Origin: Symbiodinium natans
Lineage: Eukaryota > Sar > Dinophyceae > Suessiales > Symbiodiniaceae
Assembly (NCBI GenBank): GCA_905221605.1
Contig: CAJNDS010000725.1
Span: 17,501-80,133, forward strand
Direction of reading: 5' to 3'
DNA length: 62,633 nucleotides
Below, one piece after another: positions 1-11,300 of the stretch (the first letter of the stretch is position 1; each line of letters starts with the position of its first letter). The notes under the pieces are model-generated. The model worked only from the letters and a program-made list of their open reading frames with translations. It made no database searches and was not told where the DNA came from. The position numbers and the translations under genes are program-made.

Positions 1-25
1 AACTGTCTTCCAGAGGCCACAACAA

Positions 26-200
26 GCTACTACTTGCTTCAAAGACCCCCCCCCCCCCTCCTCCCCAAAAAAGAGAAGATAAGAATCCCTGTACTACCCT
101 TTTTAGGAAGACTAGATAAGAATCCCTATACTATCCATTTTGGGAAGAGTACTTCTTCATTTTTGTGGGGGGGGGGGGGGGGTTCTCAAGCAAATAGTGG
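26..200 (+). mobile_element. TTGCTTAAGAACCCC-family element
   Basis: Ends GCTACTACTTGCTTCAAAG and TTCTCAAGCAAATAGTGG with homopolymer C and G runs just inside the TIRs. No gene seen in 1-250. Confidence 0.65.
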
Positions 201-549
201 TAACTGGCACCTCAGAAACCCGAGAACCCCCCAAAAGCCTCTGACCTCATCACACCCTAAACCCTAAACCCTAAACCCGAAACCCTAAACCCTAAACCCT
301 AAACCCTGAACCCTGAACCCTAAACCCTAAAACGCCCGGTTAAACGCCCTCTCACCATCGGAGGAGGGTCAGGGTCAGGTCCGTCTCCTCACAGGAGCCA
401 AGGTTCGGGTTTGGGCAGTTTCTAGGGCTTAGGGTTTCTGGGGTTTAGGGTTTCGGTTTGGGGTTTGGGTTGTCTAGGGTTTAGGGTGTAGGGCTTCTAG
501 GGTTTCAAGAGTCTAGGAGGGTGTTGCATAGACAATAGTCCCCACACTC

Positions 550-640
550 TGGAATCGAGGGCTCGCGGCAATCTGCTTCGAAAACCATGTACAGGCTAAA
601 GCATCTCGCGGCGCCACCAAATGAACCCGAAGCCCTACAT
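550..640 (-). CDS. Possible exon between telomere-type arrays
   Basis: Unique GC-rich sequence open in two minus frames; one reads SKQIAASPRFQSVGTIVYAT. It is flanked on both sides by CCCCAAA/TTTAGGG repeats. Too short to identify. Confidence 0.25.
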
Positions 641-1019
641 AAACCCCAAACCCCAAACCCCAAACCCCAAACCCCAAACCCCAAACCCCAAACCCCAAAC
701 CCCAAACCCTAAACCCTAAACCCTAAACCCTAGACCCTAAACCCTTCTTTGAACCAGGACTGCTGAGGCTCCGGCCTGAGAAGTGAAAGAGAAGCAAACC
801 CTAACCCCTAAACCCTAAACCCTAAACCCTAAACCCTAAACCGTAAACCCGAGCATGCCAGGGGCTTCCCACCGGACTTCTGGATCCCGTCCGGTTGCAA
901 GGGGGTTTAGGGTTTAGGGTTTAGGGTTTAGGGTTTGGGGTTTGGGGTTTAGGGTTTAGGGTTTAGGGTTTAGGGTTTAGTGTTTAGGGTTTAGGGTTAG
1001 GGTTTAGGGTTTTCGTGGG

Positions 1020-1205
1020 TACGTATAACCCCAATTTCAAGTCTACTCATGACCTACTTAGGGGAGTTTTGGGTTTAGGGTTTTCATGGGTACTTATGAC
1101 CCAACCTCATAACCTACTTTGGGGGACTTAGGGGATTTTAAATAAGTACAGTTATCATCGGGGTTAAAATTATAAGTACTCATGAACCATGAACCTCCAA
1201 GTAGA
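1020..1205 (+). repeat. Dispersed element with CATGAACCTCCAAGTA end
   Basis: Contains repeated GGGTAC-TATAACCC and ACCTACTTAGGGGA units and ends CATGAACCTCCAAGTAG. Related copies: 47935-48036, 51255-51410, 53041-53195 and near 50390-50500. Confidence 0.6.
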
Positions 1206-1499
1206 ATCCGCGCGTGATAGGTCGTGGAAAGGACGAGGACCAAAAGCATGTTTACTGTCAGGGGCCTCAATAAATGGAATTAGAGTTTTGGGGGTTATTA
1301 AAGTATACTTTTCGAGGGATTCTAAGGGACGACTAGTAGAACTATTCAGTAAGAGCAATTGTTCCGAACACCTGTTGTACGGTTTGAGGGAAACAGCCTA
1401 GGGGCCTATCTGTTCAACCCTAAACCCTAAACCCTAGCAGTCCTTGATAGGGATTGAAAGCACCCCCTTATTATCATCCCTACTAAGGGCTGTTAGTAT

Positions 1500-2750
1500 A
1501 GGGGGGAACATCCCAACCCCTAAACTTTAAACCCTAAATTTACTACAAAGAACTTAACAAACCAACGAATACAGAACTGCAAAAGGCTTGGGGATCTTCA
1601 ACGTATCCATGGTAAGCATTGGGATTTTAACGCATCCATGGTAAGCATTGGGAAGCCTAGAACAAGTTACCGCACACCTGAGCCCAAAGCCCGAAAGTAG
1701 GGCTTAGGGTTTTTTTTTGGGTTTAGGGTTTACGGTTTGAAGATTTGATCAGCTCCAATTACTATCATGATGCCCCTGTCACCACAACATAGAAAATCCA
1801 TGAACTACCCCAATTCCTCACTGGATTTTAGGACCTCGAACCTTAAGACCCTTAAGCCCCTCAATTCAGCAAGGCCCAAGTTTTGCTCAGAGTTCGGGGT
1901 CTGGCCTAAACCCTGAACCCTAAACCCGAAACCCTAAACCCTAAACTTCACTGTGGTTCCTTGTTGCACGGGAACTGCGGCATCTTGGGAAGGCAAGGGC
2001 ACAAGGGGGGCACAAGGGGGTGGTTTAGGGTTAAGGGTTTAGGGTTAAGGGTTTAGGGTTTAGGGCTTAGGGCTTAGGGTTTACGGTTTAGTTAAGGCGT
2101 AAAGGAGAAGGGACCCTTAATCTTATTGCCCTAAATAATATACCCCAAATAACCCGCAAAGAACCCCTAAGGTCCCTTAGGGTCGCTCCTTTAGTCCCTT
2201 GATCCCTAAACCCTAAACCCCAAACCCTAAACCCTAAGCCCTAAGCCCTAAAAACCCTAAACACCCTAAACACCCTAAACACCCTAAACCCTAAACCCTA
2301 AACCCCTCCTTAGTCCCTTGATTTAGGGAGTCACCGAGAGATCCCCTATGGGTTTCAGGGACATCCGCCCTAAACCCTCAACCCTCCAAACCTTGAACCC
2401 TTTAAACAAACCGGGAAGTACCCCAATCCCTAAACCCTAGACCCTAAACCCTAAATCCTAAACCCTAAATCCTAAACCCTAAATCCTAAACCCTAAACCC
2501 TAAGCCCTAAACCCTTTTTTTAACAGCAGGCCTCGGTTCACAGCCTAAACCCTAAACCCTAAACCCTAAACCCTAAACCCTAAACCCGAAACCCTAAGCC
2601 CTAAACAACTCCTTCTTGATCTGGTCGACCATGTCTCGTCCCTGTGGTGGCTGGGAGTCGGTGGGGAGGGGGAAGGGGGGAAGGAGGGGTTCAGGGTTCA
2701 GGGTTTAGGGTTCAGGGTTCAGGGTTCAGGGTTCAGGGTTGAGGGCGGAA
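1500..2750. repeat. Degenerate telomere-type region, no gene seen
   Basis: Many short CCCTAAA/TTTAGGG/TTCAGGG blocks separated by unique sequence of 30-150 bp. No convincing coding segment found. Confidence 0.7.
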
Positions 2751-3324
2751 GGAGGAATTCAGGGTTCAGGTTGTTTCACTTCGACTCGACGTGACCGGCC
2801 TACTGCGCCGCTGACGTGGTAAAGGGGCGCACTCGCCAAAAAAAAAGTTCAGGGTTCAGGGTTCAGGGTTAGGGTATGGGGTTTAAGATCTAAACTGGGG
2901 CCCCTTGAAACATCTCCACTCTAGCATATAGCTAAGGATACCAAAATCTTCATCATCACCCGTGCAAGGTGTCGAAGAGTTGAGGGGCTTGAGGCCGGCT
3001 CCGGCCGCTTGTGACATCATTTCTAGGACAAAGACAGGGAAGTGTGAAGTTACCAACACTTTTTTGTATTTAGGGGTCGGGGTTTAGGGTTCTGGGGTTT
3101 AGGGGTTTAGGTATAGGGTTGAGGCTGTTTAGGATTTCGCAATCATAGTACGCGGTGAGGAAAGAACCTGAACTCACTACGGAAGCCCTCCAGACAGCAT
3201 CGTTTTTGCCGCTGCCCTCACGTCGCTCGAATAACAGCCTCACTGCATCAGGAGCTTGCAATAGCAGCATGCGGCCAAAAATCACGCGAATTGCGCGCCC
3301 GGCCGTGCAGAGATGCACAAAGAC

Positions 3325-3444
3325 TCAGCTGAGAGCATCCGACCTTCGAGGAGCAGGCTCCATGTCGGTCTTGGGATTGCGCAATCCCAGCTGCATGTCC
3401 TTCTGCTTGAGGCTCATGCCCAGCCAATGGAGCTTGAAGTTGGC
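3325..3444 (-). CDS. Terminal exon of an unidentified gene
   Basis: 39 codons plus TGA in phase 0 after an acceptor CTAG|G: ANFKLHWLGMSLKQKDMQ then LGLRNPKTDMEP. The element directly upstream (3445-3520) ends like other introners here. No family recognised; upstream exons were not found, and 3780-5200 is repeat. Confidence 0.5.
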   Translation of the reverse strand, partial: ANFKLHWLGMSLKQKDMQLGLRNPKTDMEPAPRRSDALS

Positions 3445-3529
3445 CTAGGCTGAACTCGGAACCCCTAGCAAAAATCACAGTTTCAGCTGTTTCTTAGGAC
3501 CTAAAGCCCAAAAACTAACCCTAAACGGT

Positions 3530-3790
3530 AAGAGTTTTTTTTTTTTTTTGCTGCGGGTGCTTTTTGCTGCGGGTGCTTTTTGTTGCGGGTGCGGGGCGCG
3601 TTTTTTTTTTTTTTTTTTGCTGGGGCGTGAGGGGGCGCGTTTCTTTTTTTGCGGGTGCGGGGGCGTTTGTTTTTTTTGCTGCGGGTGCGGGGGCGTGTTT
3701 TTTTTTTTGTTGCGGGTGCCGTGCGGGCGCCTTTTTTTTTGCTGCGGGTGCGGAGCGTTTTTGCTGTTTTCTTTATTTTTTACTATGAAA
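3530..3790 (+). repeat. GCTGCGGGTGC-poly(T) tandem repeat
   Basis: Units of TTTTTTTGCTGCGGGTGC with variable T-runs. A related stretch appears at 5218-5290, partly inverted. Confidence 0.85.
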
Positions 3791-4620
3791 ACCTCTATTT
3801 TCTCTAATTCTTAATAGGAAAACCTCTTTCTTCTCTATATTTGAATATGAAAACCTCTATTTTCTCTACATGTCGTATGAAAACCTCTAGCTTTTCTAAT
3901 TTCTCTATACTCCAATACGAAAACCTCTATATCTTATGACGAAAACCTGTATTTCTCTCTATTTGGTCTATATCGTCATAGTTTTTCCTCTATATATAAT
4001 GAGGAAGACATGAGAGAGGAATACATGAGAAACTAATTCTCTGTGTTATCTCAATATGTGACTTGCAATTAAAAGTGTTTTTGTTCCTCTTGTCCTACTT
4101 TAATCGGAAGCCCATTATTTTCTCTGTCTCTGAATAGGCAAACCTCCATTTTCTTAAAATTTGAACATGAAAACCTCCATTCTCTATATTTGAATATCAA
4201 GACCTCTACATTTTAATCTGAAAACACTTTGTATTTTCGCTATATTTTCGTATGAAAGCCTCTATTTCCTCTATGTTGTCAGAGGAAACCTCTAATTTCT
4301 CTATACTGTATAGCGAAAACCTCTATTGTTCTATAGTTTACTATTTTGTCAGTATTTTCAGACTTCTTCTCTTTAGTTCACGAGGAAGACATGAGAGAGG
4401 AATACATGAAAAGCTAATTCTCTATATTGTCATAAGAGTACATGCATTATCTCTATCTGTGACTCGTAGACAACATGTGTTTTTGTTCATGTCTCATAAC
4501 ACAAGCTCTATTTTCTCGATTCTTTACTAAGAAGACGTTTATATCTCTATGTTTAAGCGGAAAATTCAACTTCCACTATAAGGTCTGAATTGTCGTAGGA
4601 AAGCAATCATATATTCCGGG
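3780..4620 (+). repeat. AT-rich GAAAACCTCTATTTTCTCTA repeat block
   Basis: Diverged units of about 35-50 bp. A larger unit of about 380 bp is duplicated: GAGGAAGACATGAGAGAGGA occurs near 4000 and 4382. Base composition is unlike the rest of the window. Confidence 0.85.
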
Positions 4621-5165
4621 GTTGGGGGCTGCGCAGACCGCCGCATTTGAAAACACAATGCTCGCATCATGGGTTTGGAAGGGATTCGTAAGCTTTGAAG
4701 CAGGCTTGCCGGCTAAAAAAAGCGGGGGGAGGGGGGGTGGGGGGCGCAGCGCTCCCCCATTTGCAAACACAATGCTCGCATCATCATGGGCTTGGAAACT
4801 TGGAAGGGATTCGTATGATTGAAGCAAGTTTGCCCGGCTAAAAAGCACAGCCCCCCCCCCCTTCAAGCGGGGGGGAATGCTTTCATGATGGGTTCGGAAA
4901 GGATTCCTTTGCTTTGAAGCAAACTGCCATGGCCTTAAGAAGCGGGGGGGTTGGGGGGGGCGCAGCCCCCCCCCCATTTGCAAACCCAATGCTGGCATGA
5001 TAGGCTTGGACAGGATTCATATGCTGAGAAGCGAGCTGGCACGGTTTTAAAGAGGGGGGGGTCGGGCGGGGTGCAGCCCTCCCTCCAGCGTTTGCAAACA
5101 CAATGCTCGCATGATGGCCTTGACAAGGATTCAGTGCTTTGAAAACGCTTGCACAGTTTAGAGGA
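4616..5165 (+). repeat. Minisatellite, about 115-bp unit, 4-5 copies
   Basis: Each unit contains CATTTGCAAACACAATGCT and a G-run/C-run palindrome. Open frames over it are low-complexity artefacts. Confidence 0.85.
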
Positions 5166-5357
5166 GGGGGGGCGTTGGGGGGGGGGGGGGGTTGGGGGGG
5201 GGGGGGGGGGGGGGGGGCGCGTTGTTTTTTTTTGCTGCGGGTGTGGCCCCCGAAAAAAGCACCCACAGCAAAAAAGCACCCACAAAAAAAAAACAAAAAC
5301 ACGGGTTCCCCCTAAACCCTAAACCGTGAAACCCTGAAACCCTATTCCCAAGTATCC

Positions 5358-8300
5358 CTAAGCGGCATCCAGCAGGAGCTGCTCTTTTCGGCTGCTTTCC
5401 TGCAGTTGGCGCAGCGCCTCCTCACCTCGGCCGGCCCCTATAAAAACCCTCTGAAAACTCTTCCGAGATATGATCGTCTTAAACTTTATGAAGGAGCAAA
5501 ACAACAAAAAACATATATATATATATATATATATACGTATATATACATAGAATATTCTGAATATGATCCTCTTAAAAACCGAATAATAGGGGGAAAATGT
5601 ACAAACAAAAAATGTATCCCAAGAATTTCCTACCGAGTCACGCAGCCCGGCCAGGGCATCGCGCAGCACCTCCGCGTCGGCTTCAGGCAGGGAGGCGATG
5701 ACTTTGCCTAGTTCATGGTTGGGAGAATGTTAATAGGGTTTAGGGTTTAGGGTTTGGGGTTTAGGGTTTAGGGATATTGGGTTTAAAGACCCTTGAAGAT
5801 GAAAAATGTTACCCAACTGTGACAAAGTTGCTGGCACCCAACTCTTTCATCAGCACGGACTCCTCGAGGCGGTTGATGTTCCTATACTGAACTTGGCACC
5901 CTAGCAAAGAATAATTTCAGCTCCTCCTTGGGGATTAGACTTAGAGGAACCAAAAATTAAAAGTTCAGCTGTTCCATAGGGGTTAAAGTAGCCAAAAAAC
6001 CGAAATAAACAATAAACCCTAAACCCCTAAACCCCTTAACCCTAAACCCTAAACCCTAAACCCTAAACCCTAAACCCTAAACCCTAAAACAAAAAAAAAC
6101 AAAAAAAGCACTTTCCAAGTGCCCCTAAGGTTCTTCACGATGTCGGCGCCGGGCAGGGAGCTGGGTGGCAGAGGCGGTTCGTCCCGGCGGTGTCCAAAGC
6201 TGAGCAAGAGCTGCTCCCTCTTCTTCACCTTAGGGGTTGAGGGGGTTTAGGGTTTAGGGTTTAGGGTGTGGGGGTTTGGGGGTTTGGGGGTTTGGGGGTT
6301 TGGGGGTTTGGGGGTTTGGGGGGGGTTTGGGGGTTTGGGGGTTTGGGGGTTTAGGGAAGTAGGGTTTAGGGGTTAGGGAATTAGGGTTTAGGATTTAGGG
6401 TTTGGGGGTTTAGGGGTTTAAGGGTTTAGGGGTTTAGGGGTTTAGGGGCTTGGGGGGTTTAGGGGGTTTAGGGGTTTGGGGGTTGAGGGGTTTGGGCGTT
6501 TAGGGGTTTTGGCGGTTTAGGGTTTAGGTTTTCGGGTTTGGGGTTACCCAATCTGGCGGTTTCCGACCCCCTTTCTTGGGGTCGACTCTTATAGCGGAAT
6601 CCTACTATTTGGGGTGTCAATTAAAGGGGTCCCTAAACCCTAAACCCTAAACCCTAAACCCTAAACCCTAAACCCTAAACCCTAAACCCTAAACCCTAAA
6701 CCCTAAACCCTAAATCCTAAACCCCAAACCCCCCCCACCTCCGCTTCGAGGCGTCGGAAGTGAGAGGCCGTGGCCTCCTTGGCGAAGGCGAAGTGGCCCT
6801 CCAGCTGAGTGTTGCCCTGCTGGTGCTTCTGCAGCTCCTCTATGCGTAGGGGATAGGATTAGGGGGACCCTTGGGGATAGAGACCCTCTGAATAAGGCCC
6901 CTTGTTAAGAGAGCCAGAAGAGGGTTAAGAAGGGGTTCCCTTTTAAGGGTCCCCCTTATCCCACCTAGGAAATGCTGCACTTGGAACCCTAGCAGAAACT
7001 AACTGTTTTTTGCTGCTTCTTCGGAATTATAGAGCCCAAAAAATATAAGTTACTTCCTAGAGGAATTAAAGTACACGTACCCAACAAATAAAAAACATTT
7101 CCTATAGGAATTATAGTACCCCAAACAAAATGAAAAGACTCTTTCCCCAAGTACCCCCCCCCCCCCCCGGCAAGTCCTGCTCCGCCCTCTCCAACTTCGA
7201 CTCGAGGTCTTGGATCACCTCCCTTGGTAGCCGAGGAGCCATCTTTAAACCCAGGGGGCACCCTGATTTTTATTGTTACTCTATATATATATATGTGAGG
7301 TATATATATATATATATTTATTTATTTATTTTTTTTTTGGGGGGGGAGGGGGGTGGGTTCTATTTCTAAGGGAACCCCTTGAACCAAGAAAAAAAAGGGG
7401 GGGATGGGTACCGCTGGGCTACCAAGTTTCGCTTGCCGCCGATTCTCTTCGGCACTTGCAGACTCCTTCTGGTCTCTTACCGCCTCCTGGAACTCGAGTT
7501 CTTCGAACACAGGCTCATCCACCTAGGGGCGGAATACCCCCCAGGCCCAAAAAAGAAAGGTGAACCTTTGATATAGAGTAAGATTCTAGATGACCAAAAA
7601 GGTTAAAGGTTAACTACAAAGACCCTGAGTCCACCTCTCCCCGCGACTTCCTGGAGGATTTCTGCAGGCTGGCGAGGCGGCGGAAGGAGCACGAAAAATT
7701 ACCTTCGTAGCCCAGCAACCGTAGTAGAATAAGGGCACCCTTTTTGGGGTGGCTAAATTTACAAGGGAACCTTGAACCTCAAAAAGAAAAAACAAGGTAA
7801 AGGGTACCACTGGACTACCAAGTTGCAATGTAGCTCCAGGCGAGCAAACATCTCCGACAGATGAAACGGCTTCTTCACAAAGTCGTTGGCGCCCAGCTTC
7901 AAGCATCTCCTTAGTTGTCCAGTAACCTGGGGGAACTAAAGGTTAACCTTTGGGATTATAGGGGATTACATTACGCCGAAAAGGTTGAAAGGTTACCTAC
8001 TCTACTACTAGGTCTCGTGATCGTGTCCTTGTCGCCGTTCGCCGAGATCATGATGATGGGCAGGACTTCCGCGGAGTACTTCTTGCGCAGGGTGCGCAGC
8101 GCATCTGGCCCAGAGAGTCCCGGCGTCATCACCTCAAGCAGTATGAGCGCTGGAGGCGGATTCTCAAGCAGGTAGTTGAGTGCCTCTCCGAAGCTGGAGG
8201 CCACCTGGAGCTTGTACTGGCTTGACTGGAGGAGTGAGGTCATGACTTGCTGGTTGATCATGTCATCATCCACAGACAGTACCACCAACTGGGAGTCTTC

Positions 8301-11300
8301 CCCCACATCGGGTAGATACTGGGCGCCTGCGAGGTTCTTGCTCGGCCCGTCCCTTTCCGCACCCGAAGATGTCGATCTGGCAGCCAGGGGGTCCAGGGTC
8401 GGAGCCCGACCCATCACGGGCGCGGACGGCGCGGAGTTGTTGCTCCAGCCCCCGCTCAGGTCCGAGATGTTGGTGCTCTGGCGGGTTTGCGTGGCCGGCA
8501 CGCGCAAGGAGACGCTCTTGTCATCCTCGTAGCCCTTGCCTTCAGCCTTGTCTTCCACAGGCATCTTGTAGGGTAGTGTGAACTGAAAGGTCGATCCCTT
8601 ACCCTTCTGGCTCTTCACTGCCAGCGTCCCCCGGTGCTGGTGCACGATCTCCCGGCAAAGGGCCAGGCCCATACCCAGCCCTTCGTAGCCGCGCTTCTCC
8701 GAACGGTCCTCCTGGTCGAAAGGCTCAAAGATGCGGTCCAGGTTGTCTGAGGATATGCCAATACCAGTGTCCTTGACATATACGGTAACTTTCTCCTCCA
8801 CATCATCAGCGCTTGCCGAGATGGTCACGGACCCCTTGTGCGTGAACTTGATTGCGTTGGAGACCAAACTGTATAAGAGCTGCGTGCATCGGTACGCATC
8901 AGCTTCGATGACGGGCAGAGGCTCAACGAGGGTATTGATGATCTTCACACTTGGCTTCATCGTGGAGACGCCCCTCTTGTCTACGGCCTGCTGGCAAAGC
9001 AACACCACCTCCTCAGCCACGCCTGCCAAGTGCACCGGATCCCTTGCCAGGGGCCTATTTCGTCGGTGTAGCAGCTCGGAGGTGTCCATCAAATTGCGCA
9101 CGACGTCAAGCAGCCGCGTCGCGCAGTTGCTGATCATCACCACCGACCCCTTCTGCGCCGTCGACTTGTCCAGCAACATGGCTTGGCTCAAGCCGATGAT
9201 GCCATGTAGAGGAGACTTCAGCTCGTGCGACATCATGGCCATCATGGAGATCTTCCACTCATCGATGTCCTTCAACTCTGTGACATCCTGGCCGATGTAG
9301 ATGGTTCCCACCACATTCTTCTCACGATCCATCCGCTGAGCCGTGCCCATGCGCAACGTGACCTGCTTGGAATTCAGCCCTTGCCTTGGCGCCAGTATCC
9401 TAGGAGAACTACAGGTTACTTGTAGGGGAATACATTACCCGCTATTACCCCAAAAAGGTTATTAAAGGCTACCTACCCCACAGAGCAAAGTTGCAGGGTG
9501 AGCTCCAAAGTATCAGGCCGATCGCCATGGAGCTCTTCCTGCAAGTCTTCGAAGTGCACGCGTGAGCTCGGGCTCAGCAAGGAAGAGAGGTCAGCATCGA
9601 GAACACGAATCTTGCTCAGCCCCAAGTTCTTCACCATCCAGGAATTCCACTCGGTGATCCGCATGTCTTGATTCACCTCAAAGATCGGCACGCAGGCCGT
9701 GTCGATGAGCCGGGTCAGAGCCGCAGCCAGGGCCTGAGCCTCCTGCCTTTGCAGCACCGCGTCGGTGATGTCCTGGCCGATGCAGACCTTGGTTTCAGGG
9801 GGGTATCAGGAGGGGCGCCCTACAAGGGGCCCTTAATCTTACTCCCCCTATATAACCCCTAGATATATATACATATATATATATATATGTATATATTTTT
9901 TTATTATTTATTTACCTTATGTATATAGTCCCATGGTTGGTAGCCCAGCAACCATCTTGTCATAAGAGTACCCTTCTTGGGGGGGTTTGGCTACTTTAAA
10001 GGGAACCCCAGAACCCGAAAAAAAAAAAGTAAAGGCTACCCCTAAACCCTAAACCCTACACCCTTTTTTGCAACCCGGAACCCGGAACCCGGAACCCTGA
10101 ACCCTAAACCTTAAACCCTAAACCCTAAACCCTAAACCCTAATCCTAAACGCTAAACCTAAACGCTAAACCAATGGGCTACCAAGAAACAGCTCCACGAA
10201 TCGCACCGTTGTTACCCCGTATCGGGCTGGCGCTGGCGGCAATAATCACGACACCTTACTTCTCCAGGAACCAAGCAGTTTAGGGTTTAGGGTTTAGGGT
10301 TTAGGGTTTAGGGTTTAGGGTTTAGGGTTTAGGGTTTAGGGTTTAGGGTTTAGGGTTTAGGGTTTAGGGTTTAGGGTTTAGGGTCGCGGGTTAACCTATC
10401 TTTGCTCCTAGTACATCAGGAAGCCCACAAAAAGCTGAAAACATCAACTGTTGGCTGCGGAAGCCACCAGGTGTGTCGTTCTCCTGCTTGGGGAACCTTA
10501 GTTGCTGAGTTCATAAGCCCCAAAAAAGTGCACACTTGCAGTTCTATAGGGGGTTATAGTATCCCAAAAAGCCCTAAACCCTGAACCCTAAACCCCAAAC
10601 CCCAAACCCTAAACCCTAAACAAGTGTAAAGTGTACTCAACTGCTTCGGGAACTGAAACTGTGCAAAGCCGATTTCGGTGTCGGCGATGGCCCCGGAGAG
10701 GAGCTCCACGGCAATCTCCTGCCACGTTGGTGAGTAGGGTTTAGGGTTTAGGGTGTAGGGTTTAGGGTTTAGGGTTTCGGGTTTCGGGTTTAGGGTTTAG
10801 GGGGGAATACGGTACCACATATCCCCTAGAATAACCCTTGAAGGGATTCGGGTACCTTGTTCCCCCGACTCCCTACTCACCAACGGCAAGTCTCCTGCCA
10901 TGTCGTTTCCTCATTCTCCGCAAGGAGTTGTGTCAGCTGCCTAGCTCATGGTTTAGGGTTTAGGGTTTAGGGTTTAGGGTTTAGGGTTTAGGGTTTAGGG
11001 TATAGGGTTTAGGGTTTAGGGTTTAGGGTTTAGGGTTTAGTTAAGTACCCGCAAAAATATGCAAGATGTTGCCCAAACGATGACAAGGTGCTTGCCCTTT
11101 ACTTCGTCCAACTTCATGCCCGTCAGCTCTGCGATGCTATGGTTCCATTCTTCCACCTCGAGCCTTGGGTAGGTTTGGGGTTTAGGGTTTAGGGTTTAGG
11201 GTTTGGGGTTTGGGGTTTGGGGTTTAGGGTTTAGGGTTTAGGGTTTAGGGTTTAGGGTTTAGGGTTTTGAAGAGGGTTAAGAAGGGGTTCCCTCTTAAGG

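Noticed and set aside
250-340. CRISPR-like array from regularly spaced repeats
   Set aside because: The units are contiguous CCCTAAA heptamers without spacers, in a eukaryotic genome.
1-1010. Chromosome end (true telomere)
   Set aside because: Repeats are short, degenerate, mixed in orientation and recur throughout the window, so they are interstitial.
4576-5302. Collagen-like or Pro-rich frames of about 140 codons
   Set aside because: Minisatellite translation; no motif or splice context.
7223-7245. Start codon MAPRLP for a separate coiled-coil gene
   Set aside because: That stretch is the element's terminal repeat; splicing to exon 20 continues the kinase frame without a break.
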